From positions 1,410,255-1,474,254 of the forward strand of contig NZ_LR733817.1 of assembly GCF_902506165.1 (NCBI RefSeq): DNA of 64,000 nt, given 5' to 3'. Source of the DNA: Bosea sp. 29B. Lineage in GTDB: Bacteria; Pseudomonadota; Alphaproteobacteria; Rhizobiales; Beijerinckiaceae. Below are positions 8,584-17,413 of the stretch, piece after piece. Position numbers and translations under genes: made by a program. Below the pieces are notes generated by a model. The model searched no databases. It saw only the letters and a list, made by a program, of their open reading frames with translations, and had not been told where the DNA came from. Within the stretch, counting starts at the first letter, position 1; each line of letters begins with the position of its first letter.

Positions 8584-9324
8584 ATGCAGGCAGCGGAAAC
8601 GGCTCGGGTCGCGATCGTGACCGGGGGCGCAGGCGGATTGGGCTTTCCGATCGCCGAGCGACTCGCCGCCAAGGGCCACAAGGTCGCGATCTGGGACATC
8701 GATGCCGGCCGCGCCCAGCAGGCCGCGGCAAAGCTGCCGAACGCGAAGGGCTACAAGGTCGACGTCACCGATGCTGCAGCGGTCGCTGCCGCCACCGAAA
8801 AGGTCGTGGCCGATCTCGGCCCGCTCGGCATCCTCGTCACCTGCGCCGGTCATAACGGCCCGCTCGCCCCGTTCGCGGAGTATCCGGTCGAGGGCTGGCG
8901 CTTCGTCATGGCGCTCAACCTCGATGCCGTCTTCCATTGCTGCCAGGCGGCGGTGCGCGAGATGCTGAAGACCGGTTATGGCCGCATCGTCAATCTCGCC
9001 TCGATCGCCGGCAAGGAGGGCAACCCGAACGCGGTCGCCTATTCCGCCTCGAAGGCCGGCGTGATCGGCCTGACCAAGTCGATCGGCAAGGAGCTGGCTA
9101 CGACGCCGATCGTGGTGAACTGCGTGACGCCTGCCGCGATCGAGACCGAGATGCTCAACCAGCTGACGCCGGAGTTCAAAGCCTTCGTCACCGCCAAGAT
9201 CCCGATGGGTCGGCTCGGCCGGGCGGAAGAGGTCGCGGCACTGGTCGGCTGGCTCGCCTCGGAGGAGTGCTCGTTCTCGACGGGCGCGGTCTTCGACATT
9301 TCCGGCGGCCGCGCGACCTATTGA
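8584..9324 (+). CDS. SDR-family NAD(P)-dependent dehydrogenase
   Basis: A 246-residue classical short-chain dehydrogenase. TGGAGGLG is at residues 13-20, NLAS with catalytic Ser140 at 137-140, and Tyr153-x3-Lys157 in YSASK. Asp40 after the second strand (WDID) suggests preference for NAD over NADP. Best general resemblance is to 3-oxoacyl-ACP reductase-like sugar/polyol dehydrogenases. The GGGAGGAAGAC ribosome site is strong. It leads a rightward trio with a TIM-barrel isomerase and a GntR regulator, so it likely oxidises a hydroxyl of the compound brought in by the divergent importer. Confidence 0.9.
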   Translation: MQAAETARVAIVTGGAGGLGFPIAERLAAKGHKVAIWDIDAGRAQQAAAKLPNAKGYKVDVTDAAAVAAATEKVVADLGPLGILVTCAGHNGPLAPFAEYPVEGWRFVMALNLDAVFHCCQAAVREMLKTGYGRIVNLASIAGKEGNPNAVAYSASKAGVIGLTKSIGKELATTPIVVNCVTPAAIETEMLNQLTPEFKAFVTAKIPMGRLGRAEEVAALVGWLASEECSFSTGAVFDISGGRATY

Positions 9325-9334
9325 GGACCTCGCC

Positions 9335-10153
9335 GTGCACCAACGCTACCCCCTTTCGCTCGCCTATCTGACTGTCTTTGGCTGCCCGCCGGTCGAGCAA
9401 GTGCGGGCCGCCGCCGCGGCCGGATACGACGCCGCCGGCCTCAGGCTGATCGCGCCGCATGGCCTAGAGCTCGCCCACCCGATCGTCGGCGACAAGATAC
9501 TTATCCGGCAGATCAAAACCGCGGCCGCCGATCTCGGCGTCAGCTTCCTCGACGGCGAGGTCTTCACCTTGCTGCCGCAGACCGATGTCGAGGCCTGGCT
9601 GCCGGTGATCGAGACTGCGGCCGAGTTCGGCATGCCGATCATGCAGATCACCTCGGAAGATCCCGAGAGATCGCGCGCCGCCGACAATCTCGGACGGATC
9701 GCAGATGCCGCTGCCCGGCACGGCATCAAGATGGCGATCGAGTTCATGCGCTGGCGCGCGGCCGCGACGATCGAGGACGCCGCTGATCTGGCGAAGGCCT
9801 CCGGCCGCGACAATGTCGGTATCCTCCTGGACACGCTGCACCTCTCGCGCTCGGGCGGTAGCCCGGCCAGCGTCGCGGCGCTGCCTGGGGAGCTCATGCT
9901 CTATCTCCAGCTCTGCGACGCGCCGGCAGCGCAGCCCGCCAGCGATGCGGACGCCATCGCCGAGGCACGCGGCGCGAGGTTGCTGCCGGGCGAGGGCGAT
10001 CTCTGGTTGAAGGAGCTGATGGCGCAGCTCCCGCGCGACATCTGGATCAGCGTCGAGACCCCGCATGCGAGCGTCGCGGGGTTGAGCTTTACGGAGAAGG
10101 CAAAGCGGGGGATGCAGGCGACGCGGGCGTTCCTCGATTCACTTGTGACGTGA
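9335..10153 (+). CDS. Xylose isomerase-like TIM barrel (sugar phosphate isomerase/epimerase family)
   Basis: A 272-residue protein of the AP endonuclease 2/xylose-isomerase TIM-barrel superfamily. Putative divalent-metal ligands follow the family order: Glu136 (IEFMRW), Asp166 and His169 (LLDTLHLSR), Gln192 (LQLCDAPA) and Glu241 (VETP). It is a clear paralogue of the protein encoded at 28409-29251: SLAYLT, QLCDAPA, ARLLPGEG and the SVE-P ending are shared. The same superfamily includes 3-dehydroshikimate dehydratases, inosose dehydratases and hydroxypyruvate isomerase. With a dehydroquinase in the facing operon, a 3-dehydroshikimate dehydratase-like activity is conceivable but not demonstrated. 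Confidence 0.83.
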   Translation: MHQRYPLSLAYLTVFGCPPVEQVRAAAAAGYDAAGLRLIAPHGLELAHPIVGDKILIRQIKTAAADLGVSFLDGEVFTLLPQTDVEAWLPVIETAAEFGMPIMQITSEDPERSRAADNLGRIADAAARHGIKMAIEFMRWRAAATIEDAADLAKASGRDNVGILLDTLHLSRSGGSPASVAALPGELMLYLQLCDAPAAQPASDADAIAEARGARLLPGEGDLWLKELMAQLPRDIWISVETPHASVAGLSFTEKAKRGMQATRAFLDSLVT

Positions 10154-10183
10154 TCACTTGCAACTTGACAGAAAGCCGCCTGC

Positions 10184-10201
10184 CAGAAGACCGCTCTTCT
10201 G
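10184..10201. repeat. Small perfect hairpin before the GntR gene
   Basis: CAGAAGA-CCGC-TCTTCTG forms a 7-bp perfect stem with a 4-base loop in the 131-bp gap after the TIM-barrel gene. There is no following T-run, so it could be a weak terminator, an mRNA-stabilising hairpin or an operator half-site pair for the GntR protein. Confidence 0.4.
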
Positions 10202-10284
10202 ACTGACAATGCACGGTTGCGGATACGGCTCGCCTCGTTCGATGCAAGCTTGGCGTCCGGTTAAGGTCGAGGAGGTCCATCACA

Positions 10285-10998
10285 GTGGATTCAAGGCCAC
10301 GAGGGCTGTTGACGGCGCGCGTCACCGAGCGATTGCGCCGGGCCATTCTCGACGGCGAGGTCGAGCTCGGCGACGCCTTGTCGGAGGACAAGCTCGCCTC
10401 CAGGCTCGGGGTCAGCCGCAGCCCGGTCCACGAGGCGCTGACGGCGCTGGAGCAGGAGGGCCTGATCGATATCCGGCCGCAGCGCGGCAGCTTCGTCTTC
10501 CTGCCGACGCGGGAAGATATCGAGAGCCTCTGCGAATTCCGCCGCATGATCGAGACCGAAGCGCTGAGCCTGGCCATGGTCCGCAAGCGAAGCGACACCC
10601 TCGCCGCCATGACGGCCGCCGCCCGCAGGATGCAGGAGGCGATCCTGGCCGACAATCATTCCGGCAGTGCCAATGCCGACACCGATTTTCACAAGGCTCT
10701 GATCGAGAACAGCGGTAACAGCTATCTGATCGATGCCTATCGGCTGGTGTCGGGGAAGGTGGCAGCGATTCGTTCGCATAATTCCACCGGCACTATCCGT
10801 AACGAGGCCAGCGCGGAGCACTTTGCGATCATCGACAAGCTCGAAAGAAGCGACCTTCCCGGAGCCATCGAGGCGATCTCGACTCATATCCTGAAGATGA
10901 CAGAGCGTTACGTAATCACGGTGCCGGCCGGCCGCGGGACGGGCGGCCGAGCCTCCCGCAGCTCCTCGCTCGACCAGTTCAGCCCGTTGCTGGATTGA
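10285..10998 (+). CDS. GntR-family (FadR/FCD type) transcriptional regulator
   Basis: A 237-residue regulator: winged helix at residues 8-75 with the recognition helix in LASRLGVSRSPVHEALTALE, then an all-helical FCD domain (about 80-215) with the metal-site pattern D-x-DFHKALIENSGN, and a short Arg/Ser-rich tail. The GTG start is chosen because GGAGGTCC lies 8 bp before it and the upstream ATG frame is not homologous. It closes the rightward trio and probably represses the divergent operons of locus A until their substrate binds. The ligand is unknown. Confidence 0.9.
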   Translation: MDSRPRGLLTARVTERLRRAILDGEVELGDALSEDKLASRLGVSRSPVHEALTALEQEGLIDIRPQRGSFVFLPTREDIESLCEFRRMIETEALSLAMVRKRSDTLAAMTAAARRMQEAILADNHSGSANADTDFHKALIENSGNSYLIDAYRLVSGKVAAIRSHNSTGTIRNEASAEHFAIIDKLERSDLPGAIEAISTHILKMTERYVITVPAGRGTGGRASRSSSLDQFSPLLD

Positions 10999-11014
10999 GC
11001 TGCCGACCGACGCC

Positions 11015-12097
11015 TCAGCGCTGCCAGGGCATCAGCCGGCGCTGCAGCCATTGCAGGCCGTAGGTCAGCAGCACGCCGAGCGCCATCACCACGACGAGGC
11101 CGGCATACATCTTCTCGGGGTTGAGCACCTCCCAGTAGTAGAAGGTGATGTAGCCGACGCCTTGCTTGGCCCGCACGAACTCGACCGAGATGATCACGAT
11201 CATCGCCGTTCCCAGCGCGATGCGCAGGCCGGCGAAGATCACCGGCATGGCGCCGGGCAGGATGACATGGCGCAGCATCGACCAGCCGCGCGCGCCGTAA
11301 TTGCGCCCGGCCATCAGGTAGACGTTGTCGATGCCGCGGACGCCCGCCATCGTGTTGATCGCCATCAGGATGAAGACCGCGAGCGCGACCACAACGATCT
11401 TCGGGGCTTCGCCGAAGGGGTCGGCGAACATCAGCATCACGATCGGGAAAATCGCGATCTTCGGCAGGACATAGATCGCCGACAGCGTCGTATCGAGCAT
11501 CAGGCGCACCGTCTGGTTCATGCCCATGACGACGCCGAGCAACACGCCCGGCACCGCCCCCAGGATAAAGCCGCCGAGCACCCGCCCAACCGTCGCCAGC
11601 AGGTGGCTCTCGGACAGCAGCTTCCAGACCCCGGCCATGCCATCGGCGGCATAGACCTCCGGGATCAGCCAGGGCCGGCCGAGGAGGCTTGTGCCGGAGA
11701 AGCGGTCATAGCGCACCGTCAGGTCCCAGAGCCCGGCCGCAATGCGCGAGGGCTGCGGAAACCAGGTGGTGTTGAGCAGGCCGTAATCGCCGGCGAGCTG
11801 CCAGGTGAGCAGCACCAGCGCCGGAAAGCCGAAGGCGAGCGTGCGCTCATAGATGCCCCTGCCCCGCACCGGCACGATCCGGCCGACGCGTTCGCCGATC
11901 AGCACCAGCAGGATGAAGCTGAGGCCGATCACCGGCCAGGCGAAATCCCGCCACAGGCCGAGGATGGCGAGCAGCGCATGGGCCGCGAGGCCACCGGCGA
12001 CGAGCAGCACGAGGGCGCGCTTGTCGTTGCTGCCGCCCATCGCGCGGGCCGTTGTCTCACGACCCGTCCCGGTCTCGTTGGCGGAGGTGACGGTCAT
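11015..12097 (-). CDS. Nitrate/sulfonate/taurine-type ABC importer permease with N-terminal extension
   Basis: A 360-residue membrane protein. The last 240 residues match SsuC/TauC permeases, with the ATPase-contact loop at about residues 265-290 (AGRNYGARGWSMLRHVILPGAMPVI). The first 110 residues are extra: two to three hydrophobic segments (AHALLAILGLWRDFAWPVIG and a following LILLVLIGERVG-type run) not present in usual 250-280-residue members. It overlaps the ATPase gene start region by 4 bp, so they are coupled. It is the last gene of the leftward half of locus B. Confidence 0.9.
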   Translation of the reverse strand: MTVTSANETGTGRETTARAMGGSNDKRALVLLVAGGLAAHALLAILGLWRDFAWPVIGLSFILLVLIGERVGRIVPVRGRGIYERTLAFGFPALVLLTWQLAGDYGLLNTTWFPQPSRIAAGLWDLTVRYDRFSGTSLLGRPWLIPEVYAADGMAGVWKLLSESHLLATVGRVLGGFILGAVPGVLLGVVMGMNQTVRLMLDTTLSAIYVLPKIAIFPIVMLMFADPFGEAPKIVVVALAVFILMAINTMAGVRGIDNVYLMAGRNYGARGWSMLRHVILPGAMPVIFAGLRIALGTAMIVIISVEFVRAKQGVGYITFYYWEVLNPEKMYAGLVVVMALGVLLTYGLQWLQRRLMPWQR

Positions 12098-12900
12098 GGC
12101 CGCGCCTCCATCGCCCGCGTCACCTCGGCGCTGAGCTTCTCCCAGATCGCGGCGCGGTATTCGGCGAAGGCCGGCAGGTTGGTCGTCGCGATGCTGCGCG
12201 GGCGCGGCAGATCGATCCTGAAGGTCGCAAGATGCCTGCCTGGCTGGGCGCTCATCAGGATGACGCGGTCGCCGAGCAGCACGGCCTCGTCGAGGCTATG
12301 GGTGATGTAGAGCACGGTCTTGCGCGTCTCCTCCCAGATCCGCAGCAATTCCTCCTGGATGACGACGCGGGTCTGGGCGTCGAGCGCGCCGAGCGGCTCG
12401 TCCATCAGCAGCACTTCGGGATCGTTGGCGAGCGCCCTGACGATGCTGACGCGCTGCTTCATCCCGCCGGAGATCTGGTGCGGGTAATAATCGGCGAACT
12501 TCGAGAGGCCGACGCGGTCGAGCCAGAAACGGGCGGTGTCGAGCCTTTGCTTGCAGCCGATGCCGCGCATCTGCAGGCCGAAGGCGACGTTGTCGGCCAG
12601 CGTCTTCCAGGGGAAGATCGCATATTCCTGGAAGACAACGCTGTTCAGCGGCTTGTTCGCATCTGCGCCGGGCCGGATCGCGATCGCGCCCTGCGAGATC
12701 GATTCCAGCCCCGCGACCATGCGCAGGAAGGTCGACTTGCCGCAGCCGGACGGGCCGACGATGCAGACGAATTCGCCATCGGCGACGTCGAGCGAGAAAT
12801 CCTCGAGCGCGACCATGACCCCGTCCGCCGTCGGATAATGCTTGCTGACGTTGCGCGCGCCGATCTTCGGCGCGGCCACGGCCTGCATGGCCAGCATCAT
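12094..12900 (-). CDS. Nitrate/sulfonate/taurine-type ABC importer, ATP-binding protein
   Basis: A 268-residue ATPase of the SsuB/TauB/NrtD group: Walker A GPSGCGKS, Q-loop FQEYAIFPWKT, signature ISGGMKQR and Walker B LLMDEPLGALD, all in normal order. ISGGM in place of LSGGQ is typical for this subgroup. The start ATG lies 7 bp after GGAGGG; the longer frame to the right runs through the preceding gene's tail and is low-complexity Ser/Arg, so it is not coding. The gene lies 34 bp from its binding-protein gene and overlaps the permease gene. Confidence 0.93.
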   Translation of the reverse strand: MMLAMQAVAAPKIGARNVSKHYPTADGVMVALEDFSLDVADGEFVCIVGPSGCGKSTFLRMVAGLESISQGAIAIRPGADANKPLNSVVFQEYAIFPWKTLADNVAFGLQMRGIGCKQRLDTARFWLDRVGLSKFADYYPHQISGGMKQRVSIVRALANDPEVLLMDEPLGALDAQTRVVIQEELLRIWEETRKTVLYITHSLDEAVLLGDRVILMSAQPGRHLATFRIDLPRPRSIATTNLPAFAEYRAAIWEKLSAEVTRAMEARP

Positions 12901-12934
12901 CGCATCACCCTCCGGGCTGACGTTGAGCCCCTCC

Positions 12935-13987
12935 TCACTTGGCGGGAGCGGCCTTGCCGAGGGTCTCGATCGCCTTGCTGACGAAGCGCTCGTCGACGAC
13001 CTTGGCCATGTCGAGCGGCTTCTCGTATTCGGTGCGGCCGTTCTCGCGATGGACGCGCTCGATATCGGCGAGGCCAGAGGTCGGGATCGCCATGTTCGGA
13101 TCGAAGACGATGGCGCCACCGCCCTTGATCGCCTCCGCGGTCGAGGGCGTGAACTTGAGATAGGCGTCCATATTGGCCTGCGAGAGATAATCTGCGCCCT
13201 GCATCAGCCGGGCCGCCTCGGTCATCGCCAGCACGAAGCGCTCGGCCACCTCCGGCCGCTCCTTGAGGAACTTGCCGGAAGCGACGAAGGCGACGGTCAT
13301 CAGCCCGGGCGTGATGTCCTGCACCAGGAGCTTGCCGGTGCCGGCCTTGAGGATCTGGTCGGAATAGGGCGAGGAGGTCAGCACCGCATCGACCGATTTG
13401 CCCTCCATCGCCGCCGGCATGTCGGCATTGCCGACATTGAGCAGTTGCACGTCGCGCAGGCTGACCTTGGCGCTCTCCAGCGCCTTGCTGACGAAATACT
13501 CGCCGCCGCTGCCCGGCCCGCCAGCCGCGGCGATGCGCTTGCCCTTGAGGTCGGCGACGCTCTTGACCGCGCCGCTCTCGATCAGGTCCGTGCGGACGAT
13601 CAGCTTGGTCGGCCCGTCCGTCATCGGGTCGAGCGCGCCGGGCGCGATCACCCTTATGTCGAGCCCGCGATTCCAGGCCGACCAGAGCGAGGCGACGATC
13701 GCGATGCCGCCGATATCGACCGAGCCCTTGTCGAGGAAGGCGATCGCCTCGGTGCCGGACTTGACGCTGTCGAGCTTGACGTCGAGCCCGTATTTCTTGA
13801 AGAGCCCGCGCGCTTCCGCGACATAGGCGGTCGCGAACTTGGTGATCGGCACATAGGCGACGCGCACCGGCTGCGGCGAGTCAAGCGGCTTCAGCGCCGG
13901 CGCCTGCGCCAAGGCAGACGAGACCCCGGCAAGGCCGAAGACCAGGGCGGCACAAGCGCTGCGCCAGCGGGCAAATCCAAACGACAT
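12935..13987 (-). CDS. ABC importer solute-binding protein (NMT1/SsuA-like)
   Basis: A 350-residue periplasmic binding protein. The signal peptide covers roughly residues 1-29 (RWRSACAALVFGLAGVSSALAQA), and the mature domain begins with VRVAYVPITKFATAYVAEARG, the NMT1/SsuA-like opening. Later segments LKGKRIAAAGGPGSGGEYFV and AVLTSSPYSDQIL are typical of the fold. The start is chosen by GGGAGGATCAAG just upstream. This class binds sulfonates, thiamine precursors, nitrate or aromatic acids; the neighbouring enzymes carry no sulfonatase, so an organic acid ligand is more likely. Confidence 0.9.
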   Translation of the reverse strand: MSFGFARWRSACAALVFGLAGVSSALAQAPALKPLDSPQPVRVAYVPITKFATAYVAEARGLFKKYGLDVKLDSVKSGTEAIAFLDKGSVDIGGIAIVASLWSAWNRGLDIRVIAPGALDPMTDGPTKLIVRTDLIESGAVKSVADLKGKRIAAAGGPGSGGEYFVSKALESAKVSLRDVQLLNVGNADMPAAMEGKSVDAVLTSSPYSDQILKAGTGKLLVQDITPGLMTVAFVASGKFLKERPEVAERFVLAMTEAARLMQGADYLSQANMDAYLKFTPSTAEAIKGGGAIVFDPNMAIPTSGLADIERVHRENGRTEYEKPLDMAKVVDERFVSKAIETLGKAAPAK

Positions 13988-14093
13988 TCTTGATCCTCCC
14001 TTGGAGACGGCTTGCCGCCGCCTTCCCATTGATCCCCGACAAGCTTCTTCGGCCTGCTCATGAGCTCTCGTCAACCGCGCGACGGATGCATGC

Positions 14094-15521
14094 TCATCCT
14101 TCAGCCATCGCGGGGGCCTCGTTGAGATAGGCGCCCTGGACTTTGAGCGCGGCCCTGAGATCGGCGATCGGCACCTCGCTCGGCGCCAGCCCCCGGTCGG
14201 CGGCGATGGCCGCGGCGATGCCGGCCGCCTGGCCGGTCAGCCAACATTGCGGGATCTCGCGCATGAAGGAATGGCTAGTGGCGTCGCAGGAGAGATGCCG
14301 GCCGGGCGCCAGCAATCCGTCGACCTCGCGCGGCACGATCGCGCCATAGGGCACCGAGATGTTCTGGAATTTCGGCGAAAGCGAGGGCGAGACGCCGATC
14401 TCGTCTTGCGCCACGACGCCGTCCCAGTTTTCGCGCGTGAGCTTGCCGCGCCCCGCGAGCCGCCGGCCATGCCGTACGCCGAGCTGCGAGCCCGACAGCA
14501 TGATAAAGGCGCCGGAGAACCCGGGCGCATGGGCGCGGTAGAAGGCAAGATGCTCCAGCATCAGCCGATGGCTCCTGATCTCGACCTCCGAGAGGTCCTC
14601 GACCTTGAGCGCCGAATAGCCGGCGAAGCGCGGCCCCATGAAGACGGCGATGTCGTCGCGCCAGGACACCGAGGGCTTGTCGAAGAAGCCGAGCGCCTCG
14701 CGCCCCTGCGCCATGAACTGCGTGAACTGCTCCGGCGTCTCTGCCCGGAAACGCAGGAATGCCTTCATGTCGACGCCGCCGAACAGCCAGGAGGTGTTCA
14801 TGCAGCCATGGATGTCGCGGGTATCAACCTCGGTGTCGTAGGCCGAGCCAGCGCCGGCATAGAGATCGCCGTCGCCGGTGGCATCGACCGTCACCCGCGC
14901 GAGGATGGCGCGCCGCCCCTCCTTGCTCTCGAAGGCGCAGCCGGCGACGCGGCGCCCGTCCATGATCGGGCTTGCGCCCCAGCCATGGAAGATCGGATGG
15001 ACGCCGGCCTCCAGGATCATGGCCAGCGATTCCGCCTTGAGCCATTCCGGATCGAGCGTCGGCGCATGCGTCACCGTGCCGTTGAAGGCGGCGTTGCGCT
15101 GGCCCCAATACGCCACGCGCTCGGGATCATGCGAGCCCCACTCCGCCGGCTCCGGCCCGGCGATCTTGTCGCGGGTCAGGCGCGACAGCACTTCCTCGGC
15201 GAAGCCGCGGATGACGTGGCGGCCCTGCCAGTCGCTCATCCGGTCGATCCAGATGACGAGGCCACCGGTCGAGAGCCCGCCGAGATGGTTGTAGCGCTCG
15301 AGCAGCACGACATCAGCACCGAGTCGCGCCGCCGCCACGGCAGCCGCTGTGCCGGCCGGCCCGCCGCCGACGACCAGCACGTCGCACTCGGTATGGACGG
15401 GCAGCGTGCGCGCTGGTTCCGCGACCGTCCTGTCCGACGGCCGGCGGCGCTCGAATTTCTGCGTGTCGAAGGTCTCGGAGCGGAAGAATAGCCGTCCTCC
15501 CTCGCCTTCCATCGATCCCAT
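14094..15521 (-). CDS. FAD-dependent oxidoreductase (FAD_oxidored family)
   Basis: A 475-residue flavoprotein. The Rossmann motif VVGGGPAGTAAAVAAARLGA lies at about residues 50-69, preceded by CDVLV and followed by Glu75 for ribose binding (LLERYNHLGG). The SGGL/STGGLVI segment and a C-terminal LLAPGRHLSCDATSHSFMRE then QAAGIAAA complete the FAD site. The family includes enzymes that oxidise sugar-like or xanthan-related compounds, mostly uncharacterised. The ATG at 15521 is preferred to one 24 codons upstream because homologues begin near EGGRLFF. It sits between the TIM-barrel gene and the importer genes. Confidence 0.86.
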   Translation of the reverse strand: MGSMEGEGGRLFFRSETFDTQKFERRRPSDRTVAEPARTLPVHTECDVLVVGGGPAGTAAAVAAARLGADVVLLERYNHLGGLSTGGLVIWIDRMSDWQGRHVIRGFAEEVLSRLTRDKIAGPEPAEWGSHDPERVAYWGQRNAAFNGTVTHAPTLDPEWLKAESLAMILEAGVHPIFHGWGASPIMDGRRVAGCAFESKEGRRAILARVTVDATGDGDLYAGAGSAYDTEVDTRDIHGCMNTSWLFGGVDMKAFLRFRAETPEQFTQFMAQGREALGFFDKPSVSWRDDIAVFMGPRFAGYSALKVEDLSEVEIRSHRLMLEHLAFYRAHAPGFSGAFIMLSGSQLGVRHGRRLAGRGKLTRENWDGVVAQDEIGVSPSLSPKFQNISVPYGAIVPREVDGLLAPGRHLSCDATSHSFMREIPQCWLTGQAAGIAAAIAADRGLAPSEVPIADLRAALKVQGAYLNEAPAMAEG

Positions 15522-15656
15522 GATGCGTTTCCCTGGCGGCTCATGACCGGACACCGTCGCAATATGGTGCGCAACGCCCGGCGGCAGCCTCATGGCAGCG
15601 AGGATAGGATCGCTGTCACGCCGCGTTCAAATGAATTTGCGACAGGTGCCGTGCGC

Positions 15657-16514
15657 TCAGTCTGCATCGCGACCGCCGAGCTCGGCAGCGTTCGGCAACG
15701 CTCCCTCGAAGCGCCAGCCTTGCGCCACCAGCCGCGCGACGCCATCGAGCAGCCCGGCGAGTGGCGCCTCCGACAGGATCTCCAGCGCCACCGGCCCGGC
15801 ATAGCCCTGACGCTCCAGCTCGTGCCTGATCGCGGAAAAATCGATGGCGCCGCTGCCGATCGAGTCGTGCCGCCATTGGCCGGCCGGACTGTCGGAGAGG
15901 TGGACGATGCCGATGCGTCCTGCGAGCCGGCGCAGGCCCTGCGCCGGATCCTCGCCGATCGCAAAGCCGTTGGCGACGTCATAGATCACCTTGATGTCGT
16001 CATAGCCCTCCTCGTCGAGGAAGCGCATGATCGTCGCGGCGCTGTCGAGCAGGCCCTGCGGATGATTCTCCAGGATGACGCCGACTCCGGCCCGGCGCGC
16101 ATCCTCCACCACCTGACGAAAGGCCGGCCGGAAGCTCAGCATCAGCCGGTCATTGGCCTTTGCGAGCAGCGCATGCCGTCGTCCGGAGCCGACGCAGACA
16201 TGGGGGGCGCCCAGTTCGGCACAGCGCAGCGCCAGCCGGCGATAGGCCTCGACCGAAAAGGCGACGACCTCGGGCGCGGCGCTGGCGAGGTTGATATCGC
16301 TGCTGGCGAGGTCCGCCGCCAGCAATTCAAGGGCGTGGTCGGCGACAAGCTGGCGCAATGCTGCGGTCCGGACCTTGTCTTCCCGCCATGGATCGAAATG
16401 CGGCGGCGTCGCCATCAGCTGGATCCGGCGGAAGCCGGCGCGGGCCAGCGCCGCGACCGCAGCCTCCGCCTCCTCCTGCCAGACGAAACCGAAGGTGTGG
16501 GCCGCCAGCTGCAT
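15657..16514 (-). CDS. Xylose isomerase-like TIM barrel (sugar phosphate isomerase/epimerase family)
   Basis: A 285-residue TIM-barrel protein. The expected metal-ligand motifs are present in order: VILENHPQG (Glu), VIYDVANG (Asp), IVHLSDSP (His/Asp) and ALEILSE (Glu). It is not closely similar to the paralogous pair encoded at 9335 and 28409, being nearer to generic isomerase/epimerase members that work with Gfo/Idh/MocA dehydrogenases. The gene follows the IclR gene by 29 bp. A role in epimerising or dehydrating a keto-sugar or keto-cyclitol is inferred from the family and context. Confidence 0.83.
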   Translation of the reverse strand: MQLAAHTFGFVWQEEAEAAVAALARAGFRRIQLMATPPHFDPWREDKVRTAALRQLVADHALELLAADLASSDINLASAAPEVVAFSVEAYRRLALRCAELGAPHVCVGSGRRHALLAKANDRLMLSFRPAFRQVVEDARRAGVGVILENHPQGLLDSAATIMRFLDEEGYDDIKVIYDVANGFAIGEDPAQGLRRLAGRIGIVHLSDSPAGQWRHDSIGSGAIDFSAIRHELERQGYAGPVALEILSEAPLAGLLDGVARLVAQGWRFEGALPNAAELGGRDAD

Positions 16515-16543
16515 TCTCTCGCTTGTCCCTGTGAAGATTGGCC

Positions 16544-17413
16544 TCAGCCGAAGAAGGGCCCCCGCGGCTGATGCGAGACCAGCGTCGGGCTCGCCCCCAG
16601 CGCCAGCGACAGTTCCCTGGCGGCGCTGAGCAGCATCGGCGAGAAGGTCAGCATCTTCTCCTCGGTCAGGCGGATATGCGGCCCGGCGATCACCAGCGCG
16701 CCGATGACCTCGCCGCTCTGGGCGCTGCGGATAGGCGCCGCCGTCGCGCTCATCCAGGGCGAATAGGTCTGGCTCACCATGCTGAAGCCGCGCTTGCGCG
16801 CCTGGCGCAGGTATTTGAGTAAAGCCGCAGGCGTCTGCGGCGCCTTCGGGCCGAACTCCTCGCGCGAGCCGTAGCCCTGGCGCTCGACGATCGCGAGCGC
16901 CTCCTCCTCGGGCAGGCAGGAGAGCCAGGCATGGCCGCTGGCCGAGCAGGAAAGCCGGCCCGACTGGCCCATATCGGGGTCGTAGCGCAGCCCGAAGGGC
17001 GAGCCCTGCGATTTCGCCACCCAGATCAGCTCGCGCCCGTCGATCAGAGCGAGACGGACCAGCTCGGCCGTTTCGCGCGCCAGCTGGTCGAGCACCGGCT
17101 GGGCGAGATCGGTGATGCCGCTACCCGCGAGGAAGCTGAAGGCGAGCGAAGCGATCTTGGCCGTGAGCTGGTACATGCCGTGATGGCGCTCCTGCCGGAC
17201 ATAGCCGCGCTCGACCAGGCTGGTCAGCACGCGATGTGTCGCACTGCGCGGAATGCTCAGCCGCTCGGCGATCTCGTAGAGCGGCAGCCCGTGCGCATGG
17301 GCCGCCAGGAGCTCGATCACCCCCAGCGTCCGCTCGAGCAACCCGCTCGGAGCCTGATCGGCCTCGGCCTCTTCCGTGTCAGCGACGAGCTTCTTCGCCA
17401 TGGCCCTATCCAT
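16544..17413 (-). CDS. IclR-family transcriptional regulator
   Basis: A 289-residue regulator with the N-terminal winged helix at about residues 25-80 (LYEIAERLSIPRSATHRVLT) and a C-terminal GAF-like ligand domain. Conserved ligand-domain segments include LIWVAKSQG, LSCSASGHAWLSCLPEEEA and a final EVIGALVIAGP. The ATG at 17413 overlaps the end of the Gfo/Idh/MocA gene and has AGGA 8 bp upstream; a second ATG is 4 codons later. It is the likely owner of the paired TGGAA-N5-TTCCA sites at 18511-18560 and so would control both arms of locus B and itself. Confidence 0.92.
   Translation of the reverse strand: MDRAMAKKLVADTEEAEADQAPSGLLERTLGVIELLAAHAHGLPLYEIAERLSIPRSATHRVLTSLVERGYVRQERHHGMYQLTAKIASLAFSFLAGSGITDLAQPVLDQLARETAELVRLALIDGRELIWVAKSQGSPFGLRYDPDMGQSGRLSCSASGHAWLSCLPEEEALAIVERQGYGSREEFGPKAPQTPAALLKYLRQARKRGFSMVSQTYSPWMSATAAPIRSAQSGEVIGALVIAGPHIRLTEEKMLTFSPMLLSAARELSLALGASPTLVSHQPRGPFFG

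Noticed and set aside
12900..13119. Longer N-terminus for the SsuB-like ATPase
   Set aside because: The added 73 residues are Ser/Arg-rich shadow of the neighbouring binding-protein gene; the start with GGAGGG at 12900 is used.
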